Origin: Rossellomorea aquimaris
GTDB lineage: Bacteria; Bacillota; Bacilli; Bacillales; Bacillaceae_B
NCBI RefSeq assembly: GCF_001877785.1
Contig: NZ_MINN01000117.1
Span: forward strand, 283,319 to 347,318
Direction: 5' to 3'
Length of the DNA stretch: 64,000 nt
In this document: piece by piece, positions 59,120 to 64,000 of the stretch
Position numbering within the stretch: position 1 is the stretch's first letter
Layout of the letters: every line of letters starts with the position of its first letter
Translations under genes and position numbers: made by a program
The notes under the pieces: model-generated
Told to the model about the DNA's origin: nothing
Databases searched by the model: none
What the model saw: the letters and a program-made list of their open reading frames with translations, nothing else

Positions 59120-60673
59120 TTATTCGGGCAAGATGACGATGGCGTCTCCGACTGGCCTTTCGCCGGAAGCATCAGACGGCTGGGTGACCAGTTCACCGCC
59201 AACTGCCATGGTAGTAGAGCCTCCGCCATCAAGGTTCATGGCTTCAACAGCCCCTAAACTTTTCATCAGCTTTGCACTTTCCAGGAAATTCATACCGATA
59301 CTGTTATCGGCACGTCCATCGACCGTTACAAATAACAGGTTGCCGTTTTCTTTGATGCCGGCCAGTGTTCTGGGGTGGCGCTTGAATGCGAAGTTGTATA
59401 AGAAATCTGTACTCCAGTAGAATCCTTCATCTGCAGAATGGATACTGATTTCCCCGTTTTCTATCAGACGAGGACCGCCATTCACCACACTTTTCATTCC
59501 ATCAGCAGCAGCCTGCTCACCGTCAATGATTAATCCTTCATCCACATTAACGGTCATCCCCGGCTGAGCATGAGCTTCCAACCATGCAACTTTCGTACCT
59601 GTAGCAGCGATAACTGCGCCGTTCCCGGGGATCACTCCACCGCGCTCTCTCATCTCAACCACTTGACCATCTGCGTTCAAAACGACCTCTAAACCCTCAC
59701 CAGCCGGTGTTTCTCCACCGAACACCGGCTTGTATACAATCAATTCGCTGTCGTCGGTGCAAGTGACGTCATGCATAGGTTCTTCCGTCGGTTCATCTCC
59801 ACCAGTACCGCCGCAGCTGCGGATCAACCCGGGCTTCCGATTCATTCCATCCAGGATGGCAGCAGCCCCATCGGATGATTCAGCCTTTAATTCAGTTGCA
59901 ACTTCCGCAATATCAGCCGGTCCAGATTCCGGAAAAATTAAGCTGGTCCGGTCGCTGACCGATTCACTCACTAATTCTCCTTCGACCATCGATATGCCGG
60001 CAAGGTCCCCCGTAGTCCCATCGCTTGGTCCCATCACAAAGTATCCTCCGTTGACAGCAGCTAATGCTCCGGTACGTTCGGAAATTTCTGTTACTTTTTC
60101 TTTTCCTTTTATCACTCCCTGGGCGAGGGAGGAAGTGACCTCTCCTTGGAAGGTATCCGGATCCACCTCAATTACATGGATGGACCAGGGGCCAGTTGTC
60201 CTGGTACCATCAAATGCAGTAAAAATTGTATTCGCTGAAGAATAACCATCATTCTCTAATTGAACTTCCAGCTCTCTGGCTTTTTCCTCTTCCTTATATT
60301 GGCCCACGCGCACCAGGTAAGCGATCCGATGTGTTTCAATATCGTTGTATTTGTTGTCTTTGATCTGAGTGACGTAGGCCTTATAGCCGTCGGATTTCAA
60401 GCTCTTTACTAAATCCCTGCTTTGTTCCTTCGTTTCCATCAATGCAATCTGAACCGTATATACATCTTGTTTAGATGAGTCACCACGCTCCATATGTGTG
60501 TAGGTGACTCCTGGAGCCATTTCCTCCAGTTCATAACTTTCCTCCATTCTTGGAGTTTCCACACCCATTTCCATATAGGCTGAAGCAGTATTTCCAGAAA
60601 AGCCGCCAATCAACAACAATAAACTTAACGGGATACTCTTCAAAGAAGTGCCGGCTACCCTTTTTTTGCTCAT
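59120..60673 (-). CDS. Secreted SPOR-domain + phosphodiester glycosidase (NAGPA) protein
   Basis: A 517-aa exported protein. Signal peptide (about 1-32, SLLLLIGGFSGNTASA), then a SPOR-like region with two halves (VYTVQIALMETKEQSRDLVKSL and AYLVRVGQYKEEEKARELEVQL), which binds denuded peptidoglycan, and a C-terminal NAGPA domain (GALAAVNGGYF, VNGGPRLIENG, TVDGRADNSIGMNFLESAKLMKSLGAVEAMNLDGGGSTTM). NAGPA-type enzymes cleave sugar-phosphodiester bonds, so cell-wall glycan or a teichoic-type polymer may be the substrate. Full length. Confidence 0.85.
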   Translation of the reverse strand: MSKKRVAGTSLKSIPLSLLLLIGGFSGNTASAYMEMGVETPRMEESYELEEMAPGVTYTHMERGDSSKQDVYTVQIALMETKEQSRDLVKSLKSDGYKAYVTQIKDNKYNDIETHRIAYLVRVGQYKEEEKARELEVQLENDGYSSANTIFTAFDGTRTTGPWSIHVIEVDPDTFQGEVTSSLAQGVIKGKEKVTEISERTGALAAVNGGYFVMGPSDGTTGDLAGISMVEGELVSESVSDRTSLIFPESGPADIAEVATELKAESSDGAAAILDGMNRKPGLIRSCGGTGGDEPTEEPMHDVTCTDDSELIVYKPVFGGETPAGEGLEVVLNADGQVVEMRERGGVIPGNGAVIAATGTKVAWLEAHAQPGMTVNVDEGLIIDGEQAAADGMKSVVNGGPRLIENGEISIHSADEGFYWSTDFLYNFAFKRHPRTLAGIKENGNLLFVTVDGRADNSIGMNFLESAKLMKSLGAVEAMNLDGGGSTTMAVGGELVTQPSDASGERPVGDAIVILPE

Positions 60674-60856
60674 TCCATCTACTCCTTTTCTATAAAATAG
60701 TAATATTCGAATATTACTTCTATATCAGAAGAGGATAATCCTATACAAAAGGCAAAAAAAGGAAATAAGAACCATCAAGATTAGACAAAGAGTACCCACA
60801 GGAATGTCTGAGCTCCCACTCTCATAGACTTATAGAAAAGAAGGGAGCTGGTCTAA

Positions 60857-61219
60857 ATGCTTGAGTGGAGTGCTGTTATTGCAGCCGTCGCGTTTACCAT
60901 TCTCGTCATCTATTTGATTATGACATTAAGAAAAGTAATGACAACACTTGCTGAAACGAACAAGACGCTGTCTGACACCCGGACAGCTGTGAATGGCATT
61001 ACAGAAGAAGCAGAAGAACTGATTCATACAGCCAACCAAATTTCTGATGATGTAAAAGGAAAAATGAAAGCCGTCGACCCTTTGGTTGAGTCCGCTCATG
61101 ATGTGGGGGAAATCATACACAATGTTACCAGTTCGGTAAAGAGAACCGCTTTGCAAAAGACCCCACCCAAAACCATTCATGCGCATGAAAGCAAGCCTGT
61201 CCAAATTAAATTGAAGTAA
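60857..61219 (+). CDS. DUF948-domain membrane protein
   Basis: A 120-aa protein with one N-terminal helix (SAVIAAVAFTILVIYLIMTL) and a long coiled-coil region (KVMTTLAETNKTLSDTRTAVNGITEEAEELIHTANQISDDVKGK), the usual layout of DUF948 proteins of bacilli (YoxC type), whose function is not known. It stands alone, with AAGGGAG upstream and a strong terminator 3 bases after the stop. Confidence 0.85.
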   Translation: MLEWSAVIAAVAFTILVIYLIMTLRKVMTTLAETNKTLSDTRTAVNGITEEAEELIHTANQISDDVKGKMKAVDPLVESAHDVGEIIHNVTSSVKRTALQKTPPKTIHAHESKPVQIKLK

Positions 61220-61222
61220 GCA

Positions 61223-61256
61223 AAAAGAGGCCGGGCGATCCGGCCTCTTTTTATTT
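61223..61256 (+). terminator. Rho-independent terminator after DUF948 gene
   Basis: AAAAGAGGCCGG with its complement around a 5-base loop, then TTTTTA. Confidence 0.92.
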
Positions 61257-61780
61257 GGTTGGGGTCTCACGCGAATTATATGTCTACGCTTGATTACGAC
61301 TAGTTCTCCCTACTTGCACACATAATTGGGATGGTTCTACTTTAATTAGACATATGGGAAAGTAGAGTTGGAACCGTCTGCGGTTTACCCATAACACAAA
61401 CGGTAAACAACTTGTCATTTACTGGTACATTTGTTGGCGTTAGGTGGTAAATTGAATGTCAATGGTAGTACATTTCATTGTCTGTTATCAATTAAAAAGT
61501 TTTGATAGTGACTTTGATATTTTTCCATATTTATGAAAAAGGAAGCACGAAAACCGTCCCTTGCTTCCAAGGTAGCGTTATATTTTATGAAACTTTTAGT
61601 TTTCCATTTCATTCATCAAGTACACATGACTGAAAGTAGCAATAAATACCCACAATTATTACATTTTATCGTACAATAAATATTTATCCACAGAGAAAAC
61701 CGGTGATATTAATACCGTTTTCATGACATTTCATTACATTTATTTTACAAACATGTTAAATTAATTCCGGAGGTGGAAAT
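61257..61780. other. Intergenic stretch without a gene
   Basis: AT-rich. The only structure I see is a GGAAGC/GCTTCC hairpin with TTTTT on the minus strand (61541-61573), of the same family as the one near 57162-57200, and a good ribosome site GGAGGTGG at 61769-61776 for the next gene. Confidence 0.5.
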
Positions 61781-62886
61781 ATGATACATATAAAAAAGTT
61801 ATGTATTCAATTCTTTTTTCAGTAGTTGTATTATCTCAAACTACTATTGTTTCAGCAGAAGAAAGCTCGGCAAAATTTGAAAGTGATAAGGAAGGTATTA
61901 TTGCTCCCAACGATAATTCCGACTCATTAAGTACAGAACAACTTGATAATTCTTTATTAAAAATGGGTATTATACCTGGAACAGTTAATAAAATGTCACT
62001 AGAGCAGAAAAGGGAGATTGTTAAAAAAGGTGGTAAAGCTTTCTCTCCTTCAATTAAAAAAGCTACTAAAGTTTATAACAGCTTAAGTGGGAAAAAAATT
62101 CCCTATACAGAAGGTAACATTGAGAAAATAAAGAAACAAAAAATAAAGGATATAAAAAGGTATAATGAACAAACAGGGAAATCGATGTCTATTTTAGAAT
62201 TACCAGGTAACAATAACAAACTGGAAATTGTAAAAAAAGAAGAGATTTCAGATGAAAGTAATAGTGAAATTATCCCTGAAGAAAATAAAAATCAATTTTT
62301 CGCTACTTCTTCAATTGAAGATCAGTATGGAGTTCTACCTCCAGCTGATACTGTAGTAGACGGCGATATGATTCTAGACACACAAGTTATTTATCAAGGA
62401 CCTTATGGTGCAGCTAGCATGGAATATAAATATTCAAGTTACCTTACGTGGATCAACAAGCCATTTAATACAAAAACTGACGCGTTAGTAACGGCGTTTG
62501 ACGAGGGTGCGGTCCCTATAGAAAATACTTTCTTTGCACAATATATTCAAAGATCTGCTACGCCTGATGGACAATCCCTTGAAGATGTAAAAAAATTAGA
62601 GCCAGATGCAGACTCTTTTGGTGTATATGGGCATGGAGTCAAATTTAAATTAGGTGATTACCAGCAACATTCAGTTTCTATGATGAGAAGTGTTAAAGTC
62701 AGTACTAGTAAAATTGGGGAAGGCGCATACATCTTAACAAAGTATAGACACGCTTACCTTACAGTAACAGGGATTGGCATTTCCATTGGACCTGGAAGTA
62801 TCAGCTTTGAAGGTGCAAATTGGGGAGATGACTTTTTTATAGAGTACGGATATGATTATGGAAATGTAAACCCTTGGGATGTTTAA
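61781..62886 (+). pseudogene. Secreted protein gene with a frameshift in its signal sequence
   Basis: The ribosome site GGAGGTGG and the ATG at 61781 open a frame reading MIHIKK that stops 15 codons later. The 361-aa frame starting at 61801 (MYSILFSVVVLSQTTIVSA, then EESSAKFES) has the hydrophobic core and VSA-EE cleavage site of a signal peptide but no ribosome site and no basic end. One extra A in the run of six A at 61792-61797 joins the two perfectly. The mature part ends with an all-beta domain (about 220-361: KYSSYLTWINKPFNTK, GIGISIGPGSISFEGANWGDDFFIEYGYDY). Family unknown. Confidence 0.75.
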
Positions 62887-63048
62887 TGAAAAACTCCAAT
62901 CTAAAGAACTAAAGAGGCTGGGACAAAACCCTGCTAACACCGTCTAAAGACGAACATTATATAGTAGGCTTTAAACACCGCTAATGATTTCCGTGCAAGA
63001 CTACGCTTTCCGCGGGTAGCCCGTGAGCCTCCTCGGCAAGCCTGCGGG

Positions 63049-63172
63049 AAGAAAAGCGGAGGGGCTTTGCTCAGAGGCCTGTGGCATAAGACGAACCGGA
63101 CGGGAAGGCGGTCTTTGCCTTCATGTTCGGTTTGGCTTATGACATGTGCCTCTAAGCCCTGGAGCTGGACAA
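63049..63172. repeat. 124-base element nested inside repeat copy B
   Basis: It starts AAGAAAAGCGGAGGGGC and ends GGAGCTGGACAA. Removing it restores the continuity seen in copy A. Same ends and length as 26110-26232. Internal stems GACGAACCGGA / TTCGGTTTGG and GGCATAAG / CTTATGAC are visible. Confidence 0.8.
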
Positions 63173-63264
63173 GTCTCACATAAGCTGCTCTTCCCGCAGG
63201 AGTCTTCGTCTTGCACTCCAATCAACCGCTGGAAAGCACTATTATCTAACTCAACATGTAAACT

Positions 63265-63313
63265 AAAAACCCGAATGAATTTGCCAGATAGAAAGCAAAT
63301 TCATTCGGGTTTT
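63265..63313 (-). terminator. Terminator-like hairpin inside repeat copy B
   Basis: CCCGAATGAATTTGC and its near-complement around a 10-base loop, followed on the minus strand by GGGTTTTTAG. Counterpart of the hairpin at 33598-33646. Confidence 0.65.
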
Positions 63314-63375
63314 CCTTAGGCTATATCACTTATGTCCCAACCTCTTTCTTTTGTTTAGATTTAATTTAATTCACA

Positions 63376-63702
63376 CTAATATTCTACATTTCTGTCTTCT
63401 GACTTCCCTATCCACTTTAATTTCTTTTTTTTGCTGAAAGAGTTCTCTGAATATGTAAGAATATATTTATTGTCATAATCAATTAAATTCCATATGGATG
63501 AATCATAAATATGTACTTTGGTATTTTCTACTGTTTCTGACGTAGACGAGTTATCTACAATAATCCACATCTCGCTGCCTTTATTATCTTTATTTATAAC
63601 TTCTACTCTTGAAGTTGTTGATGAAAACTGGTTGATTACCAATAAAGTGGATAGGATTATTATAATTATCAATGATATTATTCCGATAATTTTTATTCTC
63701 AA
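63376..63702 (-). CDS. Small membrane-anchored protein
   Basis: A 108-aa protein with one N-terminal helix (IIGIISLIIIIILSTLLVI) and an ~85-residue outer part with beta-strand character (VEVINKDNKGSEMWIIVDNS, VHIYDSSIWNLIDYDNKYIL). I do not recognise it. It begins at a TTG with GGGGGG 5 bases ahead. Low GC, like its surroundings. Confidence 0.55.
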   Translation of the reverse strand: MRIKIIGIISLIIIIILSTLLVINQFSSTTSRVEVINKDNKGSEMWIIVDNSSTSETVENTKVHIYDSSIWNLIDYDNKYILTYSENSFSKKKKLKWIGKSEDRNVEY

Positions 63703-64000
63703 ATGTTCCCCCCCTTTTTTTTGAAAACTACCTTAATTTTAACATATGTAGAACTCAGAAAAATAAGATCAAGAGTAATTGAGTATTTACTATCACTATT
63801 TAAGCAATTAAGCTCCAATCCTAACTGAAGTGGCTCTCTCTCGAAAACCAGAAAACCAAGGGGCAGGAAGCATGGGGACGGTTCGAGACCGATGAAAAAG
63901 TCTGATTTTTAACTGTCATGTGAATTATTTTTAAGAACCTTCGGTTTTTCAAAATCAAAAAGCCCCCTAATGGTATAATTAGTGCGACCAAACACAAACC
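63703..64000. other. Window end, no gene seen
   Basis: AT-rich sequence with a partial hairpin-family copy at about 63853-63890 (AAAACCAAGGGGCAGGAAGC, then ATGGGGACGG). No convincing coding frame or promoter before the window ends. Confidence 0.4.

Larger units (their letters stand above)
62911..63347. repeat. MITE-like repeat, copy B, with terminal inverted repeats and a nested insert
   Basis: The ends are AAAGAGGCTGGGACAAA (62911-62927) and its near-complement TATGTCCCAACCTCTTT (63331-63347). It carries the same modules as copy A at 33561-33840 in inverted order, with a foreign 124-base element at 63049-63172. No coding capacity and no target duplication seen. Confidence 0.8.

Noticed and set aside
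62934..63221. A 95-codon frame in the MITE-like repeat
   Set aside because: It lies entirely in non-coding repeat sequence and its composition follows the hairpins.
1..64000. tRNA, rRNA, riboswitch or T-box elements
   Set aside because: I looked for cloverleaf ends, T-box and common riboswitch cores in the leaders and found none that I could support.

Overview
The window looks like a low-to-medium GC Gram-positive chromosome of the Bacillaceae (Bacillus or a close relative such as Rossellomorea). Shine-Dalgarno sites are strong (AGGAGG/GGAGGT), TTG and GTG starts are common, and the families are typical of bacilli: a RocB-like M20 peptidase, DUF948, a NERD protein, a SPOR-domain protein and a bacillus-style EPS locus. 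I see no rRNA, tRNA, CRISPR array or complete insertion sequence. A 27-bp imperfect palindrome recurs 18 times, usually at or inside gene 3' ends, together with several other small repeat families.

Layout. 0-1 kb: a ROK fructokinase. 1.2-11.5 kb: a minus-strand operon for a Wzx/Wzy-type exopolysaccharide (priming sugar transferase, glycosyltransferases, ManC, epimerase, chain-length protein, a degenerate tyrosine-kinase-like ATPase, flippase, polymerase) with a membrane-anchored beta-helix protein; a soluble paralogue of that protein lies just upstream on the plus strand. 13-21 kb: a DASS transporter, an alpha/beta hydrolase, an acyltransferase-3 protein and small membrane or sensor-like proteins. 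21.4-29.6 kb: a probable catabolic locus (GntR, DctPQM TRAP transporter, aminotransferase, M20 peptidase, divergent FAD oxidase). 29.6-31.1 kb: a DnaD-domain protein and a small ORF studded with palindromes. 31.3-39.3 kb: transketolase, a polyol PTS operon and its DeoR regulator, linked by what looks like a shared operator.

39.7-53.6 kb is the most unusual part. It is a visibly AT-rich, tightly coupled minus-strand gene set: a 19-codon ORF, a KAS III, an ATP-grasp ligase, a PLP decarboxylase, an ACP, two or three further KAS-fold proteins, two acyl-CoA-dehydrogenase-like proteins, a MATE exporter, four GNAT-like proteins and a holo-ACP synthase. ATP-grasp + ACP + PLP decarboxylase is the logic of butirosin side-chain synthesis (BtrJ/BtrI/BtrK), so an amino acid is probably loaded on the ACP and decarboxylated there, then modified by the ketosynthases, dehydrogenases and acyltransferases and exported. 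Directly downstream lies an NprR-like (RRNPP) receptor followed 16 bp later by a 41-codon exported signal-peptide gene, so the pathway may be under quorum control. The signal gene carries a perfect 17-bp tandem duplication that changes the frame of its C-terminus.

53.9-64 kb is accessory: NERD protein, GDYXXLXY/DUF2157 protein, a frameshifted DUF2750 gene with decayed ORF fragments around it, a SPOR/phosphodiester-glycosidase protein, DUF948, a frameshifted secreted protein, and a MITE-like repeat that has itself been invaded by a 124-bp repeat whose relative sits at 26.1 kb.
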